Source: Capitulum mitella (taxonomy: Eukaryota > Arthropoda > Thecostraca > Pollicipedomorpha > Pollicipedidae). From it: a DNA stretch of 64,000 bases. The notes under the pieces are model-generated. The model searched no databases, was not told the origin of the DNA, and saw nothing but the letters and a program-made list of their open reading frames with translations. The stretch lies in contig CP099846.1 in NCBI GenBank assembly GCA_030062745.1, forward strand, positions 2,790,001 through 2,854,000, read 5' to 3'. Shown piece by piece: positions 36,266-49,090 of this stretch (the first letter of the stretch is position 1; each line of letters begins with the position of its first letter). A program made the position numbers and the translations under genes.

Positions 36266-38578
36266 GGGACAAAAACGCTAAGAAACTCCACTGTGGTCTT
36301 TTACCTCCTGGATATGACACGTGCTGTTTGCTTTTGCTCGTGCATGATCTTACACGATTGCATGTTCAGTTTCCTGGGGCGTGATATCCACTTCGAGCCT
36401 TTCTTACCCTGGGCTGCCGATACAGCTTGTTGGAAAAAACACTGTTTTGACCAAGACTGATATTTTTTTTACGAGCCGGCCTCAGGTCTCAGGACAATGC
36501 ATTGGCCTCAGACCATTGAGATAGTGTTCCAGTTAGTTTATTTGAGTGTGAGCTTAGCCAATCAGCAAGTGATAATTTGCCTGCGGAAAATTGGTTTAGG
36601 ATGTGCAGCCGTACAAAAACATGAACTGGGATAGAACCACAATAATATACGATTACTGTTTGCATTGTTATTGAGCACAAAATCAGTGGCTGCACATCTG
36701 GGCAACTTCCATTTTAAAAAGTTCACGGCCTCTACATGATACTGAAGTGGAACCGATAAGAGGTTCGTGAATGGGTGCATGATCCCCTTCCAGGCGGCGT
36801 GACACACGAACCGTGGGCCGGAGGCGTGTGGTTCTCGGTACAAACGAAAGCCAGTTCATTGTGCTACACCATAGCGCTTTTCACAACACGACACACAACA
36901 CGCTGTGGTCTCTGATCACCAGCAATACACTGAGTCCTGGAAAACGCCCACAGAAACGGCCTTTTCGCATTCCATCACATTGCGCGTGGTATGTACCGCA
37001 TGCACTGTAAGATAGTGTGCACAATACGATTGCTTGTCACATGAGACCACTTTTTGATCAAAAAGTGGCAGAACCCGTCCGTAACACAAAATGCCGAAAT
37101 ATTGTTGCCTGACCGGACCTGGAAAATAAGACTTTGACCTAACGCCAAACTGGGTGACGTTAGATCCAGAACGTCCCAAGAAATTCACTTTTCTTTGTCC
37201 CGAGACTATCTCATTTAGGAAAGTAACTGCTTAGGGACCCCGAGGTGCGTTCTGGGATGGAGCAATCGCAGTGCGGCCGAGGTTTCATGGAGTATAAAGT
37301 GACGATCCGTCATGCATGAAGACTAGCATTTATCCCTGTTCAAAGCGTTTGCCTTGCCATCTCGCGTACCCCGCACAGTCCCAGATTAAAAGTGGCAATG
37401 ATCATTATTATACAAATTCGACTCACGCGCTTCTATAATGCATTTACTCTGCACCTTCCGCATAGATCACACTAGTAAAATGCTACGAGGTGGTGGTATT
37501 GGGGTTACGCTCATCAATACAAGCGAAGGGACAGCTTTTTCTCAGCAGATAAGTTCCACACACACCGACCATCTTACCCTCTTCGCATGCGCAGGCTTGT
37601 GCTACTTTTCGGCCCCAGGCCCCTAGAGTCTTTCGAGACTTCTCCAGAATATTCTCGTCTTTGGCCAATCGCGCCACTTCCTTCCAGGACTGTGGACAAC
37701 ACAATAAGCATGACTTGATGACTTCAAGACCGTCCTTGGGACAATTGTTTCTAGAAGGCCCACCTTGGAAAGTACCGTCGGTATACTGCAGCAGAAATGA
37801 TCCGATTTAAGTGATATTGGATGCTCTCCCAAAGTAAACAAGTACCCGGACGCCAAGAAAATTGGCCGTGGAACTATAATAAGCACTGCTTACTCGCTTA
37901 CCACACAACTCGAAACAAATCACCTGATTCAGCTGAACAGGAAAAGAGTAAGGATATCAATAAACGCCCATGGATTTACAAACAAAACATAAGGAGTAGG
38001 ATTACAAAAGTGATGTCATCAGAACTGCTGAATGCAGAGAGCACTCTGCGGATGTTATGGGATTAGGTTCAACAATGCACTTACCAGCAAACCATTTGAT
38101 ACTTTCCCCAGCCACCACAGATGGTGCAACCGTCTCTGGCGACAAGCAATTAGGGTGAATTGTCGTGTGCCTGAACATTACGGTCACAAACACTATTCAC
38201 AAAGCGCAGTGCCCAGCACACCAAAGCAGATTTCAGTAACCAATGCATTTATTACAATACCCATTGGAATCATGTTTCTTCAGTGTCTAGTTGTACTTGG
38301 CTGTTGCATGATTTCACCTGTAACTGTTCCTATTCCCTACATGAGGCACAAAAAGATGCAAAAAATAAGTGAGTGAGTAGGCTGTTATTGGGTAGGTAGA
38401 CTGCTACCTACCTCCCTTCGGTAAATATCAGATTGCCAGCATAACTTGACGAAAATAATTACCAGTCATCTAACCTTGGTAAGTAAATACCAAACCTGCG
38501 CCACGTGACGGCGCGCGAGGCGAACCGCACCTGTCAGTCATGGGCAGAAAATAATCACATTGAACTAACTTGAATCAC
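36266..38578. other. Unrecognised duplicated segment
   Basis: Counterpart of 15,798-18,112, with the 22-base palindrome at 37,047-37,068 conserved. No gene called. Confidence 0.45.
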
Positions 38579-41010
38579 TTAACACGATTCACAACATGAA
38601 CGGAAAAACGCTGCATGCCATCTTAGCGCTCCAACTCGGCTCCACGCCCGTAATTCCACAGCGAAGCAGCAGAAATGCAATTGCGCTCAGTACGCGTCTT
38701 CCGCGTGCTACGAATTTGACGCGAAATGGCTGCCGTTGTGTTTCAAGTTTATGTCGAAAAGGGACGAAATCCGTTCAGGTGAGACCATGTCGTGTTCGTG
38801 AAATGCATTACGCCTGTACTGATTCTCCCGGTATTAGACGTAGATACATGTCAGTATCGTAACCCAAACTCAGTGTAAATTAGAGTAAATTTGTCGGTAT
38901 GGTTCAGCGGAACAACATTGGTTAAACATCCGGCCTTTTTAATGTCACTTAGTATTTATGAAGTCATTTATAGGACTCCATTGAACAAAAATCACGTAGA
39001 TTTAGTCAGCTCATGCTTAAATGAGAAACAGTCCGTCTCATTTAATGCGCCTTCGGCTTGGTTCGCACATTTTATAGGTATTTGAAACCTCATTGTTCTT
39101 AGTTTTTTATTGTGTGGAGTCTACGTAACGACTGACCGTGTTATTCCTATGGGCTTAATGGGCTTAAAACCCCTTTTGAAGCGCGCAGCACGCTCCAACA
39201 ACGCGCCGCGACGGGACAAAAGTTAGCCGATGCATTAGTTGAGCGCAAGACCTTTCGAATGGTGCGCGGCACGTGCCAATCCATCAGAATGTTTGGGCCC
39301 TGGACAGCAGTATGGCAGACAGGCAGACAGAGGGGACAAACAGACAAACGGCTAATGGATAGACAGGCAGACCTGCAGATAACGAAAAAGACACGTTGTT
39401 GTAATAGTATACAGATGTGCTAAAAAGACATCAACTGAAATAAGGCCGTTTTCCCTGAAATATCCTCTTTACACATGGATCAATCCTTCTTTTGGCATGT
39501 GTTGAGGCGCATAGCCAGCTAGGTCCAAGCATCTAGGCATAAGTTCGCTCCCGACATCATGCGCATATCTACACAAAAAATCCTAGTTGAGTTCCAAAAA
39601 AGTACAAAATCACATTACGGTATAGCATAACCCTAGAGAACGCAGACCAAAACTTCGCAGTGCCATTGCACAAGTCAGAAGTCATCTTCTGAATCTGCTA
39701 AGATTCTACCAATATTGCAGTTTGTTATGAAACAATGGACTCAGTGTTGGGCAATGATACGTGGCTTACGACAAATTAGCCTGAGAACTTTATGTACTGA
39801 TGCCTACTTGTCACATGCTATTTATTGCGACGGGACAATATTATTCGAGCATCGTAACGAACAGAACTAGAGACTCTATATACCATGCGGAAATTTACGC
39901 ATGAAATATATTGAAAACGACAAAGCTTCTCCAGTGGTGTAAACTATAGTTTCTAGCCGAGTTTTTGGGTCCTGAGAGCCACGTATTAATTCACACAAAA
40001 CGTTTTTTACGTCATTTTCTGTTACCTTGGTGCCACTGGAAACGCAAGCGAAAGTGGACTCCGATTTACAAAGGGCCTGGAAGACAGACCTAATGAAATG
40101 TTCACCAATCATTTCCTAAATCACACTTTTACGGCTGAGCCAGTTTCCATTTATAAAGTTTCTTTAATTTTGGTTGTTGGTATTCCGCAATAGCTTTTTC
40201 CGTGAGAAAGACAGCAAATAAAGGGTGTGAAACCTTCTTTGGGCAATTTCATAGAGCCCACTGTTGCGGCTGCAGCAACAGCGCAGAGGTTAAAAAGCAG
40301 TTTGGGTGCTGACAACGGATTGCTTAATGTTATGATTTCGGACTGATACAAAAATGTTTACGTATCAGTGACCAGCTCCCATGTTAAAGTGAAGGAGAAC
40401 ATCATGCCATTTCGGAAACAGTCCTGTGTCAAAAACCGACCCAATATGTTATTAAATTTCTGAGAAAGAAGCTAAAACAAGGCTGAGGTCTAGAAAAACG
40501 GCTTGCAATGTTTAATGAGGGAAATGAATAAATGATGGGGAGTTCAGTCAGCTGACATTTATATATCAGTTTCACATATCCGGAAATGGTTGATGAGGAA
40601 CCATAGTAAACAGCGAAATACGGCGAAAGATTCCGTTTAGAAAAAGTGGAATCTAAATCCAAATCAAGATTCCAAAAAAATGCTGAAAATCCATCTTTTA
40701 CAAATTACAGATCTGTTTCTCTCATATTCCCAGGACGTGTTAGCGATATGGAGGCTTACCACTGGAGATGCTCATCAACAAAGAGCACGCTGTTTTTCTG
40801 GTTACAATACTCTTCAATATAGTAGCTACCGCGAAAGCACAAATTGTGTCGCCACATCTTAGCTGGCCAGATGAGTTATGGTGAATGAAAGCTTTACAGA
40901 AGATAATTAAGCCGTGACTTCAGAACGTTTTAATTAGCCGTTTTCGCAATAATGAAATTCTGAACGTGACTAAGTACTGCCTGGCATTCTGCGTATCTCA
41001 GCCAACAGCA
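38579..41010. other. Upstream segment of cytokine copy 2
   Basis: Counterpart of 18,113-20,543. The TTAA at 38,579-38,582 is uninterrupted. No gene recognised. Confidence 0.5.
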
Positions 41011-41507
41011 TGATATGCTTTAACAACCGCGTGCTCATTTTCTGTCCCCGACAACAGCATATCATAGCTATGTGTGAAAATTTTCCTCAGCTGCGTAGTT
41101 CAAGTGCGGAAGAGCATATCTGCGTCACTGTTCACAAAATCAACACGCTTGACAATGGGCTATCGCATACTGGAGGGTGGCACCTCCGTTTAGATACCCG
41201 ACAATCGCCGGTGAGTGGGGTTCGGCGAATATTCGGCGGTCATCGGGGGATATGGCGGTTTCCGGACGGCCAGAGCGGCCGGCCAGAGCAAGGTCTCGTC
41301 ACCAGCAAGGGCCATCTGGCGTGGCGAAGACGGTGGCCTATCTGGCCAGGATTCATGAACGGAAACGGCAGTCGGTAGCGTGAGCCGCGCCGTCCGGCGG
41401 CCGGCCGCCAGGAGGCGGGGCCTGCACCGGACACGCGGCCGCGGCCGCCTCCGCGACGCCTGAAATGCTCGTTGGTTCCCTGCAAGTGCGCGCCGCCGTG
41501 ACGGCCG

Positions 41508-41515
41508 TATAAAAA
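41508..41515 (+). promoter_or_regulatory. TATA box of cytokine copy 2
   Basis: TATAAAAA lies 54 bases before the ATG in the same GC-rich context as copy 1. The upstream 41,232-41,274 stretch missing from copy 1 is present. Confidence 0.75.
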
Positions 41516-41569
41516 TTCTGGCCGGCCCGGGGCCAGCAGACAGCACCTGTGGTCCGTCCCGAGTGCGCC

Positions 41570-42133
41570 ATGTTGGCCCTGTCGTCGACGGCCAGGAGTC
41601 TGCTGCTTCTGATGGGCGCAGTCCTTGCGCTGTCCAGGGCCGGGGTGGCCGGACGCTGCGGCCACCTGCGAGGCGACATCATTGCCTACATCCACTGCAT
41701 CACCAAACCTACAACAGGAGGAGACGTGCCGGCTCAGCCCAGACGGTCCAGGCGCGCCTCAGCAGAGGTCAGTGAGTGGCAGTGCGCGTTCAACAGCAGC
41801 AGCAGCCAGCTGTCTCTGCGCGCCGTCTGCCCGTTCACTATGGAGTCACGTCAGTTCGGCGACATAGAGCCGGTGCACATGCAGGTGGCCGTCTGTCTGT
41901 GTGACAGCGCCACCTCCTGCGGCCGTGGCATGGAGTGCACACCCCTCAAGATAAATGTCACCTATACGCTGGCCGGCCGGCTCACCACCGACTTGGTGAC
42001 GGTGGCCTGCGTGTGCGCCGCACCCTACAGCGGCCGTCAGACAGCCGGCCATCGGGAGCTGGCCGTCTGGGACCGTGTTCACCGGCGGCGGCGGCACCAC
42101 CAGCCTGACCCCCACCACGGCCGACTGGACTGA
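41570..42133 (+). CDS. IL-17-like secreted cytokine, copy 2
   Basis: A 187-residue paralogue of copy 1 with all core cysteines, the R-S-R-R site (59-62), both sequons and the basic tail. By reading the two coding sequences side by side I count 10 amino-acid changes from copy 1: R10S, A16G, S29R, D31G, L70W, S74F, T128I, P164L, E168D, H180D. There are 10 synonymous changes. Only two replacements (74 and 128) fall in the cysteine core. The tail from residue 150 has seven of nine differences at third codon positions, which supports it being translated. Trp70 just before the first core cysteine is shared with copy 3. Start chosen as for copy 1. Confidence 0.75.
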   Translation: MLALSSTARSLLLLMGAVLALSRAGVAGRCGHLRGDIIAYIHCITKPTTGGDVPAQPRRSRRASAEVSEWQCAFNSSSSQLSLRAVCPFTMESRQFGDIEPVHMQVAVCLCDSATSCGRGMECTPLKINVTYTLAGRLTTDLVTVACVCAAPYSGRQTAGHRELAVWDRVHRRRRHHQPDPHHGRLD

Positions 42134-42211
42134 TGACGGTCCACCCGCCCCGCCGCAGAGTTGGCTGCAGCTTGCCCGACGCCCGGCGCAGAGAACAGGC
42201 ACCGCTCGCAA

Positions 42212-42217
42212 AATAAA
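42212..42217 (+). terminator. Candidate polyadenylation signal, copy 2
   Basis: AATAAA 78 bases after the stop codon. Confidence 0.5.
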
Positions 42218-43140
42218 CGGCGAACTGGTCGCTTTTCCTGGTACAGGCGTCTGCGCTCAGTTGTTTCCGACGAGGACACGAATTGTGGTTATGCTGGTCT
42301 ATATTTTTCTGACTGTCCAGGTATGAACTATGTGAAAAGGATTGAAGGTGCCCGTCCATGCATCTTGCTACTCCAAATTGTTGTGGGTGCCCACCTCATG
42401 TCAGAGTCACAAAACTCCGTCGGCGTTCAGTCAATACTGGAAGTGCTCAAGCACCCACAAAAATTAAAAAACTGCACCCATGTTTTGTACATTGTGGCCC
42501 ACGGACCGCGTACCTGTACTCATGCCGTTATGACAACGTGGGCTCGAAGAACACCGTTTGGGGGGTACGGAAAGCCGGTGCCGAGATCTCATTTGTTGCT
42601 CCTGCTTTCTGGTGCGCTTGATGGTTTTCAGCACGGGAAGGTTTTGCTCATGCCTCAGTTGCGACTGGTGTATGAAAGCAATACTTTTTACTGAAACATC
42701 CCGAATATCCGGGTCCTGTAGATATGCTTTTTTAAGGATAGCTAGTTTTCGACCACTTTCGCAAAGCCAGGGTCGTCGATTCCCGTAAATAACTGGCCGG
42801 GGGTGGAGGGGGCGAGCCGAGGACCCGATAGCCTAAGGTTCTCCAAATGTGGGTTTTTTAATGGATTTGTCCTACTTTGGTTTGAATAATGGGACTTTAT
42901 AATTTATATGTCTTTTGTTACTATTTATCTAACGAAAAATTGCATATACCCCCATATATACATGTATATATATAGTTCCAGGTTTTGTTGGATAATTCGT
43001 TTTGAAATAAATATTTTTCTGCCGTTCGTATTTTGTTTATGACATTCTTCACTTACGCATCTCCTTCTGGAAGTGTACAGCTCCGATGGCAGCATTAGCG
43101 GCGTCTATAAGCTTGTTCACGTTACCCGGTCGTCGGCGAA
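42218..43140. other. Downstream segment, unrecognised
   Basis: Counterpart of 21,710-22,644. No gene called. Frames differ from unit 1 because of small deletions. Confidence 0.4.
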
Positions 43141-43144
43141 TACA

Positions 43145-44319
43145 GAACTGGTTATGGATACGGCTACGTCAAAACTCGCAAATCAGGACACCCTTTGAGA
43201 CCGATAATATCTCAGATCCCTATGCCGAGATACCAACTCGCCAAGAAACTTCACAACCTCCTAGCGCCCTACATGCTCTCCGAGCATTGCCTGTTGTCCA
43301 ATGATGAGTTCCTACCCATCATAAGAAACCACCAACCTTCTGGACTTCTGGTGTCTCTGAATATAGAGAGTCTCTTTACAAACGTGTCTGTAAAAGAGAC
43401 CGTCGAGCTCATCCTCACGTCAGTGTATGACCACCCTACCATGCCTCCACTCAAGGTACTCAAAAACATATTGGAAGGTCTTTTCAAGACATGCACGACC
43501 GAAGCAGCCTTCCGTGGGTCCAACGGCAAGTTGTACCGCCTGATCGATGGCATAGCCATGGGGTCACTGCTGGGGTGCCATTGTTGAAATTCGGGATGAA
43601 GAACACCTGAAAGTCCTTCAAGCAGCCATGGAACAGGGGTCATGCCTGCGCTTCACCACCGAGCTCAGCATGAACAATCACATGGCCTTCTTGGACTTTG
43701 ATATTCCATGAGAAAATGGAAAACTAAAGACCAAGGTGTACCACAATCCCACAAATCTTTTCCGATGCATGAATGGAGCAAGTGAGTGCCCTCAGCGAAC
43801 CCGAGCAGTGTCATCCGCTCGTTCATCCGTAGGACTCTCAAGTACTGTTCCGACTGGACCTCCACGCACGAAGAACTGCAGCCCTGCAAGCGGATTCTCA
43901 TCAGCAACGGCTACACCAACACCGAGGTAGACTTGGAAGTCAAAAACCAGATCTCTCAGCATCAACACCGCCATCAAAGACAAGAGCAGTACCACGGCGT
44001 AACTCTCTACTACAAAAATCAAATGTCACCATCCCACACGACGCGAGAGTGCCACACGACACCATCCCACCCGACGCCGTATCATCACTACCGATGTCCA
44101 CTGCACCGAGTTCATCGCCAAGTTTAGCCTGAGCGTCTGTTACCGAAACGCCGAGGTGGGCGGTCTCATCATGAGAAACATCTCTGAAGACTCGAACCCT
44201 CTGAGAAGTACCAGTGTAGTTTACCAGTTCCCACGTCCATACGAAAACTGACAGCTTCGTCGTACTGGAGACTACATTGGTATGGCAACCACGACCCTGT
44301 CACGTCGCCTCACGATGCC
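43145..44319 (+). pseudogene. Dead Penelope-like retroelement, copy 2
   Basis: Same RT and nuclease fragments as in unit 1, with the same Asp-to-Asn change in motif A (SLNIESLF) and the same loss of the Y-x-D-D region after GSLLG. It has an extra TGA at 43,709-43,711 where unit 1 has CAA and unit 3 has TAA. The nuclease end reads TSVVYQFPRPYEN followed by a stop, then DYIGMATTTL. Confidence 0.75.
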
Positions 44320-44872
44320 GCCTCTGGACGTGCAGCCAACATATGTTCCAAACACACCAACAGCTAACCCGCGAGGATCTGACGCCGAGCACCAAGATAC
44401 TCAGATAAGTCAGTGAAAAAAGAAGACTTCCTGTCACTAAAGCCCTCTTCACGCGCGAGAAGCAGCTTGCTCTCAACAAGTAACTTCGCTCATGCTTCAC
44501 TTTGGAACTGTGCCAGGCGACGGCGACATGAACACGAGCAGCTGTGCCATAGTGTGAGCATTGCCATCCTAATAGCTTGCCCCGTTCGTAGTGTAACTGT
44601 TGAAATGCCTTCTGCATGACAGTGTTTTAACTGTGACTTCATGCTTTTTTATATTTGTATTCTAATTCAGACAGAGACATGACAAAAAATGGTACTTGTG
44701 AAAATGGACCAGGTAGATCCGAAACAATGAAGAAGTCAAAAGGAGTTGCTATGAATATTGGAGAACTAACATTTTCTTTATCACAGACAAAAAAAAACAT
44801 AATAGGGGACATCGGGCAGGCAAGAAGGAAGCTTATAAAAGTGCGTTACGTCATTGCGTTCCAGAAGACTTG

Positions 44873-44939
44873 CATATATATATATGTATACCTATATATA
44901 TATATATATATCTATATATATATATATATATTTATATAT
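44873..44939 (+). repeat. (TA)n microsatellite, unit 2
   Basis: Shorter and more interrupted (GTATACC, TC interruptions) than its unit 1 and 3 counterparts. Confidence 0.95.
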
Positions 44940-45109
44940 CGTGCACTAGACATACAGCTGGATATCTGACATTATACGGTATCCATTCTCCGACCGGTTA
45001 TTCCTGCAGTTCGGCAGGATAATGCCTGACATTTAGCCTTCCCCCGGTGTACGATCGAAACCATGTTCTAATATCTGCGTATAATACCGTTTCAGGAGCA
45101 ATTGCCCGT

Positions 45110-45395
45110 CGGTCGTGCAGCGCCCCATCCGAGGGGCGGCGGAGCCCCGGACAGCCGGTCCGACCGGCTTGCGCTGGCGATCCGGCACGTCTCGCCAGAC
45201 CCGGCCGGCCATCTATGTTTGCGCAGCCTTTGTTCCGCGTGGGGCCGCGACGCCCCGGCCGGCCAGCCGGCCGCCGTGCGCCGGCGGTTTCGCGCGTCTC
45301 GTCGGACCCGGCGGGCCATCTCTATTGGCTTTTACCGTTTGTTCTGTCCCCAAAATACGTATCCCCTTTATCTCGTGACCTCTTTCGCTCGCACT
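45110..45395 (+). promoter_or_regulatory. GC-rich block, unit 2
   Basis: Counterpart of 24,640-24,930. The GC-rich part is shorter and the downstream TATA motif reads CACTATATGAA here, so the TATA element is degraded in this unit. Confidence 0.3.
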
Positions 45396-45726
45396 ATATG
45401 AACTTATCGTAAACATGTCCTCACTCTCTTCCTGTCTGGCGCTCAAACTGTTCGGACGTCTCTTCAATACAGAAATTCGTTGTCAGTGATGGCGTGCGGC
45501 AGTGCAGCGATGTGAAGTGACATATAGCAAAAAATAGTAGTCCACGAGGCTCGGGAGTTTCCTTTTACCCTCTTCTTGGCCTCCTGAATGGGAGGTCTCC
45601 TTGCTGGCTGAATTGCCAGTCTAGAGATTAGGTCAATCCTATCCCAGAGCGCCTGAATTGGAGCGTTCCTTGTGCTCTTGAATTGGAGCTCCTGCCTCAC
45701 CTATACAAGCTTGAATTTGCTGGTTT

Positions 45727-45892
45727 TTCCTTTCATGCTGCTGCATTGTAACATTCTCGGTTAGGACCCGTGTGCCATCTTGAATTGGATGGTTATCCTC
45801 TTATGCTGCTGGATTGTAGCATTCTCAGTTAGGACCGTATACATTCTTGCATTGGATGGTTTTCCTTTCATGCTGCTGAACTGTAGCATTCT
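45727..45892 (+). repeat. 67-bp minisatellite, unit 2
   Basis: Counterpart of 25,252-25,417, with the same number of repeats. Confidence 0.85.
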
Positions 45893-46437
45893 GCGCCTGC
45901 TTACCCTGAATTTTCCCACCTAATCCTCCTTGCTTTTCTCCTGAGCCGAGCGTAGCCCATTTAAGTGTCGCGGACCTCTAGTGTCGATAAAACATACAGT
46001 GCACGTCAGAGCCTTTAGACGGACGCTAGGCGGTCAGCGATAGTCGATGTAGCTGACAGTTCCAAGATCTGTCTGCAGCACTACTTTTTCTTCTCAGTTC
46101 GGGAGGGTTGAGACATTTTTGCAAGAACGGAACTGAAGCTCAGAGCTGTGAAATAATACGCAACATGTGCTAAGCAGCCCATTTTGTAGTGACTTATATT
46201 TCTATTCTCCAAATATTTTTATCTTTCTCAAATACTCTGATACAAATACATGAAGGGGCAATATACTTCAGGAGGCATCCATAGGAAATCGTTCAGGATG
46301 TTTGTCATTGATAAGCTATCAATATTCTCATAGTTAGCAAGCCAGCGATTTCAATTCTACGAAGGCTCTATCATGGCATTCTGCGTATTCTGAAGCCTTT
46401 GCCTGCAGTGAGAAATTGTTAGCTCAGCTATCATTAA

Positions 46438-47500
46438 CCCACGAGGTACGATCGTCGGTCGGGTACGATCACGCTCGACTAGGGGTGGGGCGGTTGACCG
46501 CCCCCCCCCTCTAACTCACTAACGGTTCGTTGCACGATAAAAATAAGAGCATCGTTGGAAAGCTTGTGACGAGGAGACCTAGAAACTGGTCTCATTTTTA
46601 GTTCTAGGTAATATGCAAGCGATTCACGTCCCATATGTATTTTCTCATGGCCGACTGCATGAGACCGAGAAACGGCCTGAATCTTAAGGGCTGTGACTAA
46701 TAACGCATAGGTAAAGGCACCAGCGCACAAGTAAAGGTTCGTACATGCCGATACACATCTAATTTCTCTGATTTGTTCAATATATACGACGAAACGTTGA
46801 ATTAAAGACACGACAATTTTCACGCCGGCTATTGGCGGGCGCCGCTGGAGAACACAGTAACAAATTAACGGAGCTAATTTCAAGGTTCCTTTATTTTTGC
46901 TTCATAAGCCTATCTATTTAAATTTTACCAATCTTAGTGGTTTTTGTGATGGTTTCTCATGCCTAAATTTTGGAAAAATTCGTTTGTTACCAATCTACAC
47001 AATTGGCGGGGCTTTACTCGCGAGAGCCTGTTTATTTTGAAGATATGTATTTTTTAACTTTTTGAGGTTCTTGGTGTGCATTACTTACGTCTATGCAAGC
47101 CAGTTCTTCCATTTTCTACCAATTCTGAGCAATTCATCGCTGATATTCAAGGTGGTATCTTAGCTGTGATATCTTTGCCTTATATATAATTTTGGCTGTG
47201 ATATCTTGTTTTGCGAAAGGTTAAGGGCGCTGAACTTTTTTGGACATAGGTCCGTTTGACCTGACCTAAGATCAAAGTTCCTTTAAAGTCAAGACAAAGT
47301 TAAGACCACCTCAGGTCAAGTGGAATGTCTGACGTAGGTCAGACATCTGACTTGACCTGAAGTGAAAATTTTGAAACAAAGTGTACAAATGATAAAGCAA
47401 AAGGTACTCGAGGTTTTTAGGCTCTGTGTTTGTTCGTTCTCTCGCAATCCTAGAAATACCTCAGGGGACGGTCAACTGCCCCCCCCTAGTCGGGGGCCGG
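46438..47500 (-). mobile_element. S6: S-family TTAA element, unit 2
   Basis: Counterpart of S5, about 1,063 bp, after TTAA (46,434-46,437). The CCTAGG-centred palindrome has one mismatch here (GACGTAGGTC). The C-run is shorter than in S5. Confidence 0.8.
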
Positions 47501-47881
47501 TAATTGCAATGAGGCCTATGGAAGCCTCACAATAAGTGTAAGCACTAGGGGAGTGATTCACAACCTATTAATATTTTTGCCTTCATTATTTTCCATTGTT
47601 TCGGATTTCTCTTTCCTTTTTCAGTTCAGTCTTTTTCGCTTCATTTCTCAGTAAAACAGATGAAAATTGACAAGCAGAATGCCCTGTCTCCGGCCGGAAT
47701 TCCAGCACCCCTATCCGGTATATCCGGTATCCGGCCGGATCACAAAAATCCCAGCCTGGTGTATTGTTAATTGATACCAGGAGTATGTGAGCCTGGCCAT
47801 CTTCCAGTCTTATGTACAAGTTTATGAGGTATTATATGGACCATCTCACCAGATTTTTTTGCATCACGCAGAGGCCTTTAA

Positions 47882-49086
47882 CCCTATTCCCGGCAGGGGG
47901 GGCGGAATGCGCCCCCCCCCTCGGGTTTTTGCTTGCCAATTCCAGGCTTTTTAACGCAGCGTGACGAAACTTGGTGACTTTTCCTAGCTATTCTTTCTAC
48001 GTGCTGTGACAAAATTTCAAAATTCCGTTTTGCTCAGGGGCGGAGCCAGGTAACGTTTTTTGGAGGCACCTCAGGCGATTTTTGGCCATGTTCAGGGTAA
48101 AAGGAAAATGTCTGCCAAAAACAGAGTTTTAAAGCTAAAACTTAAAACTTTATATGGATGTATAGCTAAATAGTTGGTCAATGTGCAGATGTAATTCTGT
48201 TTATCTGAGGTCATTTTAGAAGGTTAGGTCAAGGTCAAAAGTCAAAACTAGTTTTTTCGCTGTAATTTCTGCGCCATTTTGTCATATGCCAAACCCGGAA
48301 CATATGTGACGTAGAATGGGTGCCCTCTACTTGTGTACCAAGTTTCAGTCTGATATCAGGTCGGGTCACGGAGCTATGACCTAAAATCTCAATGCGCGTA
48401 CCCTATATCGCAATAGCCATAAAATGAAATTTTTGAAATAGAGTGAATTCAAATGATTGAAAACGTTTACAGATTATATTAAGTGCACACGAGATCATTC
48501 CAAGTGAGCCCAAGGTCACTGGGGGTCATTTAAGGTCAAAGGTCACAAGTTGATCTGAGAAACGTGTGACCGTGACAGTTCCCCCTTTTTCATGTCCCTG
48601 GCACCGCCTATGCTAACATTATACAAACATTGTAATGCGATTTGTACTTCTTTAGTATAACATGACTAGCAGAAGCCAAAAAAGGTGTTTGCCTGTTTCG
48701 TTCATTCAGTTGTTAGAAAACTAATCCTCCTATTTTTGAAACCCTGTGAACGCCCATGAATTTTCTCAAAATTTCAAATTTGTGGACCCACGGTAAAAGC
48801 CCTATCTACAATCTCTCGATTGATGCCAGTTTCATGGAAATCGGTCCATAAACGACGGAGTTATAAGAGGTCCAAAAATACCCCCCAATTTTTATATTTT
48901 TCCCCCTGTATCCACAAATTTCGAAATTTTGAGATTTTTTTTAAAAAGTATAGTTCACGTGACGGCAAATCGATTGCCGTTTGTTGCGATAAATATCGGA
49001 CAAGTAGTTCTCGAGATTTCAGGGGGGGGCCGAATCCACCCTCCTGCCGGGAATCGACCATACCGTCTAGCCCTCCGGGAATAGGG
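47882..49086 (+). mobile_element. R6: R element at the unit 2/unit 3 junction
   Basis: A full-length 1,205-bp R element with TTAA on both sides (47,878-47,881; 49,087-49,090) and a perfect DR1 at 48,533-48,545. Its left flank (GCATCACGCAGAGGCCTTTAA) is that of R3 and R7. Its right flank (TTAACACGATTCACAAC) is internal unit sequence that at 18,113 and 38,579 continues without any element. It is therefore the exact join that creates the third unit. Confidence 0.85.
48533..48545 (+). promoter_or_regulatory. Perfect DR1 motif inside R6
   Basis: AGGTCAAAGGTCA at the family's usual position. Confidence 0.45.
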
Positions 49087-49090
49087 TTAA

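Larger units (their letters stand above)
33468..47881 (+). repeat. Segmental duplication unit 2
   Basis: Repeats unit 1 from the TTAA at 33,873 onward and ends at the TTAA before R6 (47,878-47,881). 33,472-33,872 has no match in unit 1, because unit 1 is cut at the equivalent TTAA by R2. Small length differences relative to unit 1 arise mainly in the cytokine promoter, the TA tract and the GC-rich block. Confidence 0.92.
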